From assembly GCA_963828625.1 (NCBI GenBank), contig CAWHEX010000011.1:930001-994000 (forward strand): a stretch of 64,000 bases of DNA, read 5' to 3'. A program made the translations under genes and the position numbers. The stretch is from PALSA-894 sp963828625 (GTDB lineage: Bacteria > Pseudomonadota > Alphaproteobacteria > Rhizobiales > Xanthobacteraceae). How positions within the stretch are numbered: the first letter of the stretch is position 1; every line of letters begins with the position of its first letter. Below are positions 47,389 through 57,153 of this stretch, in pieces. The notes under the pieces are model-generated. The model did not search any database, was not told the origin of the DNA, and saw nothing but the letters and a program-made list of their open reading frames with translations.

Positions 47389-48354
47389 TTAGACGGGCAC
47401 CCACGCCAGCGCGCGGGTCTCGGTCAGGCGGCGCGGCAGCGCCGTGAAGTTTTCCCCGCCATCGGCCGAGCGGAAATACTGGCCGAGCGCGGTCGCGACG
47501 AAAATGAGTTTCGGATCGGCGGCGTTGGTCGCGACGACCCACGCCGAGCTTTCGAGCTTGCCCGGCAGCTTCGCGTCTTCCCAGTGCGCGCCGTGATCGC
47601 GGCTGCGCATCAGCCGTCCCCATGAGCCGGGCGGGCCGTCGCCGTTGCCGAGCAGCACGAAGCCCGAGCCGTCGGCGCGTGGCGTGATCCCGCGCGTGTA
47701 CTGCGAGGGCGAGTCGAGGGGCTTCAGCGTCCACGACCGGCCGTCGTCCTTGCTGACGTGCAGGCCCATGTTGGTGGTGGCGTAGAGCAGGCGCGAGCCG
47801 TTGCGCACCACCGCGACGTCATGGATGTCCTCGGACACGAGCCCGGCCGAGGCGTTCTCGAATGACTTGCCGCCGTCGGTCGAGCGCCAGACGCCGCCGA
47901 TCTCGAGGCCCGCAAACACTAGGTCGGGATCGTCGGGATCGAAGGTGACGCGCGTCACGCGCGGCTTCAGCACGGCCGGGCAGGTTTCCGGCAGCGGCGC
48001 CTTCACGCGCTCCCATGTCTTTGCGCCGTCGGTCGAGCGGAAGAGGGCGGGCGGACGCGTGCCGGCGAGGATCAGGTCCGGATCGTGCGGCGAGCGCGCG
48101 ACCGACCAGATGCACAGATCGTCCATCGGTGAGGGGAGGTGGGTCCATTTCCCGCTCGCGATGTCGAGCCGGTAGATGCCCGAATCCGTGCCGGCGAGAA
48201 GTTCGTCCGGGCGTTGCGGATGGGCGGCAAGCGCCCACACGCGGGTCTCCGAATACATGCCGGAGGTGCCCCAGAAGCGGTTCAGCGTCTCGCCGAGGTC
48301 GTCCGAGTACCAGACGGAAAGCCCTGCCGTGCCGATATAGAGGCGAGGCGTCAC
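47389..48354 (-). CDS. Asp-box (BNR) beta-propeller protein
   Basis: 321 residues, intact. Six Asp-box repeats of the form S-x-D-x-G-x-x-(W/F/L) occur at about residues 17, 107, 158, 201, 251 and 296 (SDDLGETL, STDGAKTW, STDGGKSF, SKDDGRSW, SRDHGAHW, SADGGENF), giving a predicted propeller of sialidase/VPS10 type. There is no signal peptide, unlike secreted sialidases, and no catalytic Arg triad is evident. It is the first gene of an ABC importer operon, which is unusual; it may process or sense the transported substrate in the cytoplasm. Confidence 0.82.
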   Translation of the reverse strand: MTPRLYIGTAGLSVWYSDDLGETLNRFWGTSGMYSETRVWALAAHPQRPDELLAGTDSGIYRLDIASGKWTHLPSPMDDLCIWSVARSPHDPDLILAGTRPPALFRSTDGAKTWERVKAPLPETCPAVLKPRVTRVTFDPDDPDLVFAGLEIGGVWRSTDGGKSFENASAGLVSEDIHDVAVVRNGSRLLYATTNMGLHVSKDDGRSWTLKPLDSPSQYTRGITPRADGSGFVLLGNGDGPPGSWGRLMRSRDHGAHWEDAKLPGKLESSAWVVATNAADPKLIFVATALGQYFRSADGGENFTALPRRLTETRALAWVPV

Positions 48355-48510
48355 GTGCGTCTCCCTGACCGAACGCGGGATTGTTGGTTATTGCCGGCTG
48401 GCGCCGGGCGCGTTCGGCCAATGATGAACCCGGCGGCAATCCGGGGTCAATGCGCCGCACCGCCGCGACTGCGGCGCGACGACAATTTACGCGAGCATTG
48501 AATGTAATTT

Positions 48511-48587
48511 CCGCTCGTCCCCGCGAAAGCGGGGACCCAGTGCATGGCCAAAGGTCTGGATTCCCGCTTTCGCGCGGGAATGAGCGG
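48511..48587. repeat. Palindromic intergenic repeat, family 1, copy D
   Basis: Begins CCGCTCGTCCCCGCGAAAGC and ends CGCGGGAATGAGCGG, same order as copy B. It lies 8 bases downstream of a binding-protein gene stop and may serve as its 3' hairpin. The remaining gap up to 48354 holds no other feature I can see. Confidence 0.85.
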
Positions 48588-48595
48588 AGATTGTT

Positions 48596-49583
48596 TCAGT
48601 CCTTCAGCTTGTCCACGTCGCCGAAGTAATAGTCCTTCCAGTTGTCCGGCTTCACCTTCACGCGCCCGACCTTGGTGAGGAATTCGCTGATCTTGTCGGC
48701 GCCTTTCGGCTCGATGGTGATGACGATGTTCGGATCGTTCAGCATCGCCATCAGCTCCTCGACCGGCATGCGGTCCTTGGTGACGCGCAGATAGGCCTCG
48801 GCGGCGGCCTTCTTGTCCGCCTTGATCCACGCGGTCGACTCCTTCAGGGCGCCGAGCAGCGCCGCGATGACCTTCGGGTTCTCGTCGTGGAATTTGGTCG
48901 TCATCGAGATGGCGCTCACCGAGTGCGGGCCGATGATGTCGTAGGACGAGACGACCTGCGTGTAGCCGGGCTGCTTGAGCTGGCGGTACTGGAACGGCGC
49001 CGACGAGAAGTGGCTCGCCACTTCCTTGTTGGCCGGTGAGCGCCACGACCGCGTCGGGATGTCCCATCGAGACGGTGAGCGGATCGAGCTTCTCGTAGTT
49101 CGTGTCGCCGAATTGCTTCGCCACCGCCATTTCGAGCAGGATCGCCTGCATCGAGATCTTCACCGACGGCACCGCGATGCGGTCCGTCTCGGTGTAGTCC
49201 TTCAGCGCCTTGATCTTGGGATCGCGGGTCAAAAGGATCAGCGGCATGAAGTTGAGGCCCGCGATCGCGCGCACCTTCACGTTGGTGCGCGTCTTTTCCC
49301 ACATCGTGATCAGGTTCGGCAGGCCGACGCCGGCAACGTCGATCGCGCCCGAGATGATGCCGTCGTTGAGCTGCGCGGGGCCACCGAGCGTCGCCCACGT
49401 CACCTTGAAGTCGCCGAGCCCCTGAAGCTTCGCATGCTTCTCCAGCAAACCCTGATCTTCCATGATGACGAACTGGATGTAGGGCAGGCCGTACTGCTTG
49501 CCGATCTTGATCTCGTTGACTTCGGCAGTGGCGGGCGCGGCAAGTGCCATCAGCGTGAGAATGGAGGCAAGCAGGCGTTTCAT
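48596..49583 (-). CDS. ABC transporter substrate-binding protein, NMT1-type (one frameshift)
   Basis: About 329 residues with a signal peptide (LASILTLMALAAPATAEV). NEIKIGKQYGLPYIQFVIME, WATLGGPAQLNDGIISGAID and AGVGLPNLITMWEKTRTNVK match sulfonate/taurine/nitrate-type binding proteins. Indel near 49030; it continues ASHFSSAPFQYRQLKQPGYT. It follows an Fbp-like ATPase by 8 bases but belongs to a different transporter class than that ATPase, so it may serve the ATPase and permeases at 54.8-57.1 kb, which lack a binding protein. Confidence 0.86.
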
Positions 49584-49591
49584 TGTCTTCC

Positions 49592-50648
49592 TCATGTTAT
49601 CGGCGTCATCTGTTTCGGATCGAAGGTGAGCCACGCGTTCTCGCCGACATCGAAGATCTCAAGCGGCGGCGCCGTCACACGCAGGCGCACGCCTTCCGAC
49701 GCGACGACATAATCCCAGAATTCGCCCAGATAGGCACGCTCCGCAATCGTCACCGCGGCCTGCGGCTGTCCGTTGGCTGATTGTGCGCGCGAAAGCCGCA
49801 TGCTTTGCGGTCGCACCGAGAACGTGACCTTCCCGCTGCGCGGCGCGTCGGCCAGTGCCGAAAGCGGCACGGCGAAGCCGCCGAACCGCGCTTCGCTGCC
49901 GTTGCAGGTCGCCGTCGATGAAATTGGTGCGGCCGATGAAGCCCGCGACGAAGCGCGTCTTCGGCCGGTTGTAGAGCGTATGCGGGGCGTCCACCTGCTC
50001 GATGGGCCCCGCGTTCATCACGGCGATGCGGTCGGAGGTGACCATCGCCTCGGCCTGATCGTGCGTGACGTACACGGTCGTGATGCGGAATTCGTCGTGC
50101 AGGCGGCGGATCTCGAAGCGCATTTCCTCGCGCAGGTTGGCGTCGAGGTTCGACAGCGGCTCGTCGAGCAGCAGCACCTGCGGCTTGATCACGATCGCGC
50201 GCGCGAGCGCGACGCGCTGCTGCTGCCCGCCGGACAGTTCGGCCGGATAGCGCGCCGCAAGATGGCCCATGTGCACGACATCGAGCATCTCGGCGACGCG
50301 CTTGCGCACCTCCTCGCGCGGCAGCTTGCGCAGCTCCAGCCCGAACGCGACGTTCTGCGCCACCGTCATGTTCGGCCACACCGCGTAGGACTGGAAGATC
50401 ATCGACATGCCGCGCTTCTCGGGCGGCAGCGCACCCGCGGGCGAGGAGAGCACCTGGCCGTCCATCTCGATCGTGCCGGCGCTCGGCTCGATGAAGCCCG
50501 CGATCATGCGCAAGGTCGTGGTCTTGCCGCAGCCGGACGGCCCGAGCAGCGAGACGAACTCGCCCTCCTGCAGTTCCAGATCGAGCCCCGCGACCGCGAC
50601 CGTGTCGCCGTAGCGCTTCTCGATGCCGCGCAGCTTGAGCTTGCTCAT
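49592..50648 (-). CDS. ABC transporter ATPase, FbpC/PotA-like (one frameshift)
   Basis: ATP-binding subunit with C-terminal TOBE domain, about 352 residues. Walker A SLLGPSGCGKTTTLRMIAGF, LPPEKRGMSMIFQSYAVWPN, signature YPAELSGGQQQRVALARAIV and LLLDEPLSNLDANLREEMRF. The TOBE region resumes after an indel near 49895 (KVTFSVRPQSMRLS, then EFWDYVVASEGVRLRVTAPP). Its start overlaps the permease stop (ATGA). Ferric iron or an organic anion are typical substrates of this class. Confidence 0.9.
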
Positions 50649-52381
50649 GAGGAGCGCACCATGAAGTCGCGGCCGATCGCCTTGAAGCCGATCGCCGCGA
50701 TGATCAGCGTGGCGACGAGCAGGATCATGCCGAGCGCGGACAGCACCTCGAAATTACCTTCCTCCGACAGGTCGAACAGCATCACCGAAATGACGCGCGT
50801 GTTCGGTCCGACGAGGAAGATCGCCGAGGAAAGTTCGCGCGTCGCCGGGATGAACACGAGAATCCATGCGCCGGCGAGCGAGCGCTTGAGCAGCGGCGCC
50901 AGCACCTTGCGGATCGCGATCAGCCTCCCGCCGCCGAGGATGCGCACCGCCTCTTCCATTTCGGGATTGATGGCGCGCATGCCGGCCGCGCTCGCCGTGT
51001 AGGCGATGGGCAGGAAGCGCGTCGTGTAGGCGAGGACGAGGATCGTCCCGGTGCCGTAAAGCGCGAGCGGCGGCGGCGCATAGGCGGCATAGAAGCCGAT
51101 CGCCAGCACGATGCCGGGAATGACGAACGGCGCCATGCAGAGGAACGCCAGCACATTGCTCCACGGAACCAGCCTGCGCGTCACCACATAGGCGATGGCG
51201 AGCGCGAGCCCGATGGCGGCGAACGCGGTGAGGCCGGAATAAACGAAGGTGTTGATGATCGCGTTCTGCGCCTGCGTCTGCTCGAACAGGATGTAGTGGA
51301 AGTGCTGGAGCGAGAGGTTGTCGAGCGAGAAGCCGCGGCCCCACGCCTTCGAGAAGGCCGCCTGCATCAGCACGATCATCGGCAGGAACACTGCGAGCGC
51401 GCAGACGAACAGCGCGTAGCCGAGCATCACGAAGCGCCACGGCCCGAGCCGGATCAGGCGGCGCTCGCCGCCCTTGCCGCTCACCGTGGTGTAGCCGCGC
51501 CGCCCGAGCACCGAGCGCTGCAGCCAGAACATGAACAGCGTGATCAGCAGCAGCGGCAGCGCATAGGCGGCCGCCTGCTCGACGCGCACCGGGTATTCGA
51601 AGAATTGCCAGAGCTGTGTCGAGACGACCTGAAAGCGCGCGGGGAGTGCGATCAGCGCGGGCGCGCCGAACAGCGCGATCGCTTCGAGAAACGAGATGAT
51701 CAGCCCGCCGACGATCGCAGGCAGCACCAGCGGCAGCGTCACGCGGAACGTCGTGCGCATGGTGCCGGCGCCCAGGATATTCGCCGCGTCTTCCATTTCG
51801 GACGACACCAGATCGAGCGCCGAATTGGTGAACACGAACACGTAAGGGAACGACGTGACCGCCACCACCACGATCAGGCCGGTCATCGAATAGACATTGA
51901 AGATGCCGGCGTCCGCGCCGGTGAGCGCCATCCACGCCCTGTTGAGCCAGCCGGCGTTCGGTCCGGCGAGCAGGATCCAGCCGATCGCGCCGAGATAGGG
52001 CGGGATGATGAACGCGCCGAACACCATCAGCCGGATGAAGCCCTTCGCCGGCATGTCGGTGCGCGAGATCGCCCAGGCGAGCGGCACGCCGAAGATGCAC
52101 GAGAGCGCCGCGACGCCCGCGCCGAACTGCAGCGTGTTCCACAGCGCCTGCAGATGCCGCGCGCGGCCGTAGGCCTCGACGAAGTTCTGCAGCGTCAGCC
52201 GGCCGGTGTCAGGCTCCTGGAAGCTCGAGACGACGAGCCGCACCATCGGACTCGCGATCAGGAAGACCAGCACGGCGATGAGCAGGAGCCACAGCACCAT
52301 GCTCGGGTCGACGAAGCGCAGCCGCCGGGCGAACGCGCCCTGCGCGGCGACCGGAGTGAGTCCCTCGGCTGCGCTGGTCAT
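50645..52381 (-). CDS. ABC transporter permease, FbpB-like fused two-domain
   Basis: 578 residues, intact, with two copies of the BPD-type permease domain and about twelve membrane helices: SMVLWLLLIAVLVFLIASPM and FGVPLAWAISRTDMPAKGF in the first half, FVMLGYALFVCALAVFLPMI and IAYVVTRRLVPWSNVLAF in the second, each ending with an EAA loop (NILGAGTMRTTFRVTLPLVL; RILGGGRLIAIRKVLAPLLK). The fused layout is the FbpB/AfuB type. It is 13 bases downstream of its binding-protein gene. Confidence 0.92.
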   Translation of the reverse strand: MTSAAEGLTPVAAQGAFARRLRFVDPSMVLWLLLIAVLVFLIASPMVRLVVSSFQEPDTGRLTLQNFVEAYGRARHLQALWNTLQFGAGVAALSCIFGVPLAWAISRTDMPAKGFIRLMVFGAFIIPPYLGAIGWILLAGPNAGWLNRAWMALTGADAGIFNVYSMTGLIVVVAVTSFPYVFVFTNSALDLVSSEMEDAANILGAGTMRTTFRVTLPLVLPAIVGGLIISFLEAIALFGAPALIALPARFQVVSTQLWQFFEYPVRVEQAAAYALPLLLITLFMFWLQRSVLGRRGYTTVSGKGGERRLIRLGPWRFVMLGYALFVCALAVFLPMIVLMQAAFSKAWGRGFSLDNLSLQHFHYILFEQTQAQNAIINTFVYSGLTAFAAIGLALAIAYVVTRRLVPWSNVLAFLCMAPFVIPGIVLAIGFYAAYAPPPLALYGTGTILVLAYTTRFLPIAYTASAAGMRAINPEMEEAVRILGGGRLIAIRKVLAPLLKRSLAGAWILVFIPATRELSSAIFLVGPNTRVISVMLFDLSEEGNFEVLSALGMILLVATLIIAAIGFKAIGRDFMVRSS

Positions 52382-52394
52382 CGTGCGGACTACG

Positions 52395-53459
52395 TCACAC
52401 GCCGAACGTGTCGCGCCACTGCTTGATGACTTCGGGTATCCCCTTGGTGATCTCGTCGATGCTCGGCCGGATCGTCTTCACGTCGGCCGCCGACTTCGCG
52501 CCGCCGACCGCCTTCACCTCGGGCCGCATCAACTCGTTGAAATGCTCGACCCAGATCTGCGAGGCCTCGCGGGTGAGCAGATACTCCATGAACAGCTTCG
52601 CGGCGTTCGGGTGCTTCACGCCCTTCGGAATGCCGGAGGGCGCGATGATCAGCACCGAGCCGTCGGGCGGATAGATCATCGCCAGCGGATTGCCCTTGCC
52701 GGCGCTTTCCATCGCGGTGCCGTTCGGGCCGGAGCCCGCGACGATACGCTCGCCCGCGTTGAGCATGGTCACGGTGTCGTTGATCGAGCGGCCGACCTGC
52801 GGATTGTTCTTGGCGAGCTTCTCGAAGAAGTCCCAGCCGTAAAGCTTCTTCAGCGTCACCACCCAGGTGCCGACGTAGCCGGAGAAGCCCGGATGGCCGA
52901 GCGCGATCTTGTCCTTCCATTTCGGATCGGTGAGGTCGGGCCAGTTCTTCGGCGCGTCGGCTTCCTTCAGCTTCGCGGTGTTGTAGCTGATGGCGATCAG
53001 GCCCGCGGAGGTGACGGTGAAGAATCCGTCCGGATCGTAGTTCTTGTAGACGTCGATCACCTTGCTGGCGTTGTCGGGCACGTATTTCTCGAGCAGGTTC
53101 TTCTCTTTCAGCGCCACGTAGTGCCCGATGTCGGTCGAGGAGAACACGTCGACCTGCATCGCGCTGGCGCGCTGCTCCTGCGTCAGGCGCTGGTAGGCGA
53201 CCTGCGCGGTGGTGCGCACGACATTCGCCTTGATGCCGGGAAACGCCTTCTCGAAATCGCGGCCGAGCGCCTGCGCGGTCGTGTCGTTGGAATGCGCCGT
53301 GTACCAGGTGACCTCGCCTTCCTTCTTGGCGAGTTCGTACAGCTCTTTCTCGCGCGCCGTGACGTCGCGCGCCTGCGCCTGCGCGGGTGAGCCAAGCGCC
53401 GCGCCGAGCGCGAGCGCACTGCCGGTTTTCAGCACATCGCGGCGCGATGGACCGTTCAT
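52395..53459 (-). CDS. ABC transporter substrate-binding protein, Fbp-like, Tat-exported
   Basis: 354 residues, intact. The N-terminus NGPSRRDVLKTGSALALGAA is a twin-arginine signal, unusual but known for this family, implying export in folded form. EKELYELAKKEGEVTWYTAH, ADAPKNWPDLTDPKWKDKIA and MEYLLTREASQIWVEHFNEL fit the type-2 Fe3+/2-aminoethylphosphonate-like binding proteins. No clear iron-ligating Tyr pair is evident by eye, so a non-iron anion is possible. It is followed by the FbpB-like permease. Confidence 0.9.
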   Translation of the reverse strand: MNGPSRRDVLKTGSALALGAALGSPAQAQARDVTAREKELYELAKKEGEVTWYTAHSNDTTAQALGRDFEKAFPGIKANVVRTTAQVAYQRLTQEQRASAMQVDVFSSTDIGHYVALKEKNLLEKYVPDNASKVIDVYKNYDPDGFFTVTSAGLIAISYNTAKLKEADAPKNWPDLTDPKWKDKIALGHPGFSGYVGTWVVTLKKLYGWDFFEKLAKNNPQVGRSINDTVTMLNAGERIVAGSGPNGTAMESAGKGNPLAMIYPPDGSVLIIAPSGIPKGVKHPNAAKLFMEYLLTREASQIWVEHFNELMRPEVKAVGGAKSAADVKTIRPSIDEITKGIPEVIKQWRDTFGV

Positions 53460-53542
53460 GGCTTCCTCCCAATCTCACGCGGCTTTTCGCCGTCGCTGCT
53501 CGACGCGCCCCGAGCCAGTATGACGCTCACGAGGCGGCGGCG

Positions 53543-54694
53543 TCACCCCTTCGCGTTGCCGCCGGAGAGCGGCAATTTGGCGATCTCGCGGATCGCGTCG
53601 CGGTCCGGCTCGAAGCCGAGGCCGGGCGCGTTGGGCAATGTGAGCCAGCCGTTTTCCGGCATGGGCAGGCCGCGATAGAGGAGCTTGCACAGTTCCACCG
53701 CGAGATAGTGATGCTCGACCATGCCGCCGTTCATCAGGCCGGCATGCAGGTGCATGTTGTGGAACGGCCAGGCGCCGCCGTTCTCGACCGGCACGTTGAA
53801 CGCCGCCGCAAGTCCCGCGACCTTGAGGCACTGCGTGATGCCGCCGCTGATCGCCACATTGGGCTGCAGGTAGTCGACCGACTGGTGCAGCAGCAGGTCG
53901 CGGAAGCGATAGAGCAGGCCTTCGTTCTGCCCGCAGGCGAGCGGCATGCCGGTCGCGCGGCGCAGTTCGGCCATCTGGCGCGCGTCGTTCTGCGTCAGCG
54001 GCTCCTCGAAGAAGCTGATGTTGAGCGGCTTGATCATCTGCGCGAGCTGCGTCGCGTGATAGAGGTCGAGATTGCAGTTGGCGTCGACGAACAGCTCGAC
54101 GTCCGGCCCGACCGCATCGCGCACGGCGGCGACGCGCGCCGCATCCTCGCGGATCACGTCATGCAGCGCGCGCTGGTCGCGCCGGCGCAGCGCCTCGTTG
54201 CCGACCGTCATCTTCAGGCGCTTGAAGCCCTGCGCGACCCACAGCTTCGCGGCGGCGGCGAGCTGTTCGCGGTCGAAGAAGCCGAACCCGAACGTCGCAT
54301 AGACCGGCACGCGGTTGCGCGCGCCGCCGAGCAGCCGCCACACCGGCTGGTCCAGCGCCTTGCCCTTGATGTCCCACAGCGCGAGATCGATCGCCGCGAC
54401 CGCATGCGCGGCGTAGCCCGTTTGTCCGCGCGGCATCGTCTTCCAGTAAAGCTTCTCCCAGATCGCCTCGTGCGCCATCGGGTCGTCGCCGATGATCGCC
54501 GGGCCCGCGACGCCGTTGACGATCTGCGCGATCACGTCCTCCTCGGTGATCGCCGTGAAGCCGTGGCCGATGAGGCCGTCGTCGGTCTCGACCTCGACAT
54601 GGCAGCAGGCGAGCGAGGTATGCCGGTCGGCGCCGGCGAGCGTGACATGCAGCGGAACGTTGAGCGGAATGGCGGTGACTTTGGCGATTTTCAT
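53543..54694 (-). CDS. Enolase-superfamily enzyme, mandelate racemase/MLE group
   Basis: 383 residues, intact. Capping domain MKIAKVTAIPLNVPLHVTLA, then AAIDLALWDIKGKALDQPVW, FKRLKMTVGNEA (KxT variant of the KxK motif), LFVDANCNLDLYHATQLAQM, SFFEEPLTQND and ACGQNEG (three metal ligands), and VPVENGGAWPFHN in the C-terminal barrel. It heads the minus-strand operon with an Fbp-like importer, suggesting that the importer brings in a sugar acid or related hydroxy acid that this enzyme dehydrates or racemises. Confidence 0.87.
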   Translation of the reverse strand: MKIAKVTAIPLNVPLHVTLAGADRHTSLACCHVEVETDDGLIGHGFTAITEEDVIAQIVNGVAGPAIIGDDPMAHEAIWEKLYWKTMPRGQTGYAAHAVAAIDLALWDIKGKALDQPVWRLLGGARNRVPVYATFGFGFFDREQLAAAAKLWVAQGFKRLKMTVGNEALRRRDQRALHDVIREDAARVAAVRDAVGPDVELFVDANCNLDLYHATQLAQMIKPLNISFFEEPLTQNDARQMAELRRATGMPLACGQNEGLLYRFRDLLLHQSVDYLQPNVAISGGITQCLKVAGLAAAFNVPVENGGAWPFHNMHLHAGLMNGGMVEHHYLAVELCKLLYRGLPMPENGWLTLPNAPGLGFEPDRDAIREIAKLPLSGGNAKG

Positions 54695-54775
54695 GGGCTT
54701 CCGGCGTTTGCGTGACCGTTTAGTCTATGCGAAGGCAGAGGCTGGTTGCGAGCGCCGGGACGCAATTTGGCAAGC

Positions 54776-55546
54776 ATGATTTCCATCGAGCGGCTGTCGA
54801 AGCGCTTCGAGAGCGCGCGCGGCACGTCCCATCTGGCGCTGAGCGCGATCTCGCTCGACGTCGCGGATGGCGAGTTCGTCTCGATCCTCGGGCCGTCCGG
54901 CTGCGGCAAGTCGACCTTGCTCTACATCGTCGGCGGCTTCGTCACGCCGAGCGACGGCGCGGTGCGGGTCAAGGGCGCGCCGGTCACCGGGCCGGGTCCG
55001 GATCGCGGGCCGGTGTTCCAGGAGTTCGCGCTGTTTCCGTGGAAGACCGTGCTCGGCAACGTGATGTACGGGCTGATCGAGCAGGGGATGCCGCGCACGA
55101 AGGCCGAGGCACGCGCGCGCGCGCTGATCGAGATGGTGCATCTCAAGGGCTACGAGAATTTCTATCCGAAGGAACTGTCCGGCGGCATGAAGCAGCGCGT
55201 CGCGATCGCGCGCACGCTCGCCTACGGGCCGAGCATCCTGCTGATGGACGAGCCGTTCGGCGCGCTCGACGCGCACACGCGCACCGGCATGCAGCACGAG
55301 CTGCTGGAGATCTGGGAGCGCGACCGCAAGACCGTGCTGTTCGTCACGCACAGCGTGGAGGAGGCGGTGTTCCTCTCCGACCGCGTGGTGGTGCTCACGC
55401 GCTCGCCCGGCCGCATCAAGGAGATCATCCGCATCGATCTGCCGCGCCCGCGCCGCCGCGCCGAGCTTCTGGTCGACCGGCGCTACCAGCAATACGTGGT
55501 CGACATCGAGCGGCTGATGGACGATCCGGCGGGGGCGGGCGCATGA
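54776..55546 (+). CDS. ABC transporter ATPase, SsuB-like
   Basis: 256 residues, intact. ILGPSGCGKSTLLYIVGGFV, GPVFQEFALFPWKTVLGNVM, YPKELSGGMKQRVAIARTLA and ILLMDEPFGALDAHTRTGMQ are the nitrate/sulfonate-type ATPase motifs. It diverges from the enolase gene across 81 bases. Its stop overlaps the next permease start (ATGA). The locus has two permease genes but no binding protein. Confidence 0.91.
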   Translation: MISIERLSKRFESARGTSHLALSAISLDVADGEFVSILGPSGCGKSTLLYIVGGFVTPSDGAVRVKGAPVTGPGPDRGPVFQEFALFPWKTVLGNVMYGLIEQGMPRTKAEARARALIEMVHLKGYENFYPKELSGGMKQRVAIARTLAYGPSILLMDEPFGALDAHTRTGMQHELLEIWERDRKTVLFVTHSVEEAVFLSDRVVVLTRSPGRIKEIIRIDLPRPRRRAELLVDRRYQQYVVDIERLMDDPAGAGA

Positions 55547-56331
55547 TGCCGCGCCTCTCCGCCATCCCCGGCCTGCCGCCGCTGATCGCCGCGCTCGGCC
55601 TGCTCGCCGCATGGGAACTCGCCGCGCACATGTTCGATATCTCCGGCCTGCCGCCGGCGCGCGATGCGCTGCGCGAAGTGCCGGCGATCCTGACCGACAA
55701 GGAGTCGCTGCTCAATATCCTCGCCTCGATCCGCCGCATGCTGGTCGGCTTCGCGCTCGCGCTCGCCTTCGCCATGCCGGTCGGCCTGATGATGGGCCGC
55801 TCGCGCCTGGTCGCGGCGTTCTTCAATCCGCTGCTGATGATCATCTATCCGGTGCCGAAGGCCGCGCTGATGCCGATCATCATGCTGTGGCTCGGCGTCG
55901 GCGACGCGTCGAAGACGCTGGTGATCTTCCTCGGCGTCAGCCTGCCGGTGATCTATCACAGCTATCAGGGCGCGCGCGCCGTCGAGGAGAAGATGCTGTG
56001 GTCCGCCGCCGCGATGGGCATGGGCGCACGCGCGCGTCTGTTGCGCATCGTGTTTCCCGCGGCGCTGCCGGAGATCATGGTCGGCATGCGCACCGGGCTG
56101 GTGCTCGCGCTCATCACGATGGTGACGAGCGAGATGATCGCCCGCAAGCAGGGCGTCGGCGACATTCTGTTCAACGCGCTCGCGATGGCGCAATACGAAA
56201 CCGTCTACGCCACCATCGTCATCATCGGCATGATGGGCTTCGTGATCGATGTCGGCTTCGAGCGGCTGCGCTCGCATCTCGTCGCCTGGGCCGAGCCGAC
56301 GCACGAGATCGCCGCGGTGGGGTCGACATGA
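55543..56331 (+). CDS. ABC transporter permease 1, SsuC-like
   Basis: About 262 residues, six membrane helices. PPLIAALGLLAAWELAAHMF at the start, NPLLMIIYPVPKAALMPIIM and LLRIVFPAALPEIMVGMRTG (EAA loop). The start ATG 55543 overlaps the ATPase stop, and its own stop overlaps the next permease, so the three genes are one transcript. Confidence 0.9.
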   Translation: MMPRLSAIPGLPPLIAALGLLAAWELAAHMFDISGLPPARDALREVPAILTDKESLLNILASIRRMLVGFALALAFAMPVGLMMGRSRLVAAFFNPLLMIIYPVPKAALMPIIMLWLGVGDASKTLVIFLGVSLPVIYHSYQGARAVEEKMLWSAAAMGMGARARLLRIVFPAALPEIMVGMRTGLVLALITMVTSEMIARKQGVGDILFNALAMAQYETVYATIVIIGMMGFVIDVGFERLRSHLVAWAEPTHEIAAVGST

Positions 56332-57098
56332 CCGCCGCGCGCCGCACCGGCGAAATCGCCATCGGCATCCTGCCGATCGCGCTCATCATCGCGCTGTGGC
56401 ACGGCATCTCGGTGTCGGGCATCGCGCCCGCCGTGATGCTGCCGCCGCCGGCCGCGGTGTTCGCGCGGCTGATCCAGCAGTTCGGCACCTACGAATACTG
56501 GACGCATGCCGGCGTCACGCTGTTCCGCCTGTTCGCGGGCTTTTCCATCGCGCTCGTCGTCGGCGTCACGCTCGGCGTCGCCGCGACCGGCAGCAAGTTC
56601 GTCGAAGGGATCGTCAAGCCGCTGGTGCGCGTGCTGGCGCCGTTGCCGAAGGTCGCGCTCTATCCGGCGATGATCCTGATCCTCGGCTTCGACGATGCCT
56701 CGAAGATCGCGCTGGTCGTGGCCGACGCCGTGTTCCCGATTCTGCTCGCGACCTATCAGGGCACGTCCGCGGTCGAGCCGAAGCTCGTCTGGTCGGCGCG
56801 CGCCGCCGGCTGCTCGCCGCGCCGCGCGCTGTTCACGGTGGTGCTGATGGCGGCGATGCCCTCGGTGCTCACCGGCTGCCGCATCGGGCTGATCATCTCG
56901 TGCATCGTGGTGTTCCTCGCCGAGATGATCACGTCGACCGACGGGCTCGGCTACCTGCTGGTGCGCGCGGGCCGCAACTTCGCGACCGTCGACATGTTCG
57001 TGCCGCTGATCTCGATCTCGATTTTGGGCCTGACGCTCAACGCGGCGTTCAACGCGTTGCGCGCTTGCCTGCTGCGGGGATTTGCCGAGGAGGGGTGA
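56328..57098 (+). CDS. ABC transporter permease 2, SsuC-like
   Basis: 256 residues, intact. IAIGILPIALIIALWHGISV at the start, LVRVLAPLPKVALYPAMILI and the EAA loop SPRRALFTVVLMAAMPSVLT. Two different permeases with a single ATPase suggest a heterodimeric membrane channel. The following intergenic stretch contains AAAGCCGGCTTT, a 12-bp palindrome, at 57126-57137, but no T-run. Confidence 0.9.
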   Translation: MTAARRTGEIAIGILPIALIIALWHGISVSGIAPAVMLPPPAAVFARLIQQFGTYEYWTHAGVTLFRLFAGFSIALVVGVTLGVAATGSKFVEGIVKPLVRVLAPLPKVALYPAMILILGFDDASKIALVVADAVFPILLATYQGTSAVEPKLVWSARAAGCSPRRALFTVVLMAAMPSVLTGCRIGLIISCIVVFLAEMITSTDGLGYLLVRAGRNFATVDMFVPLISISILGLTLNAAFNALRACLLRGFAEEG

Positions 57099-57153
57099 GT
57101 GCGCCGGCGCGTGCCCGGTGTAAGCTAAAGCCGGCTTTATCTAAGGGGGACAC

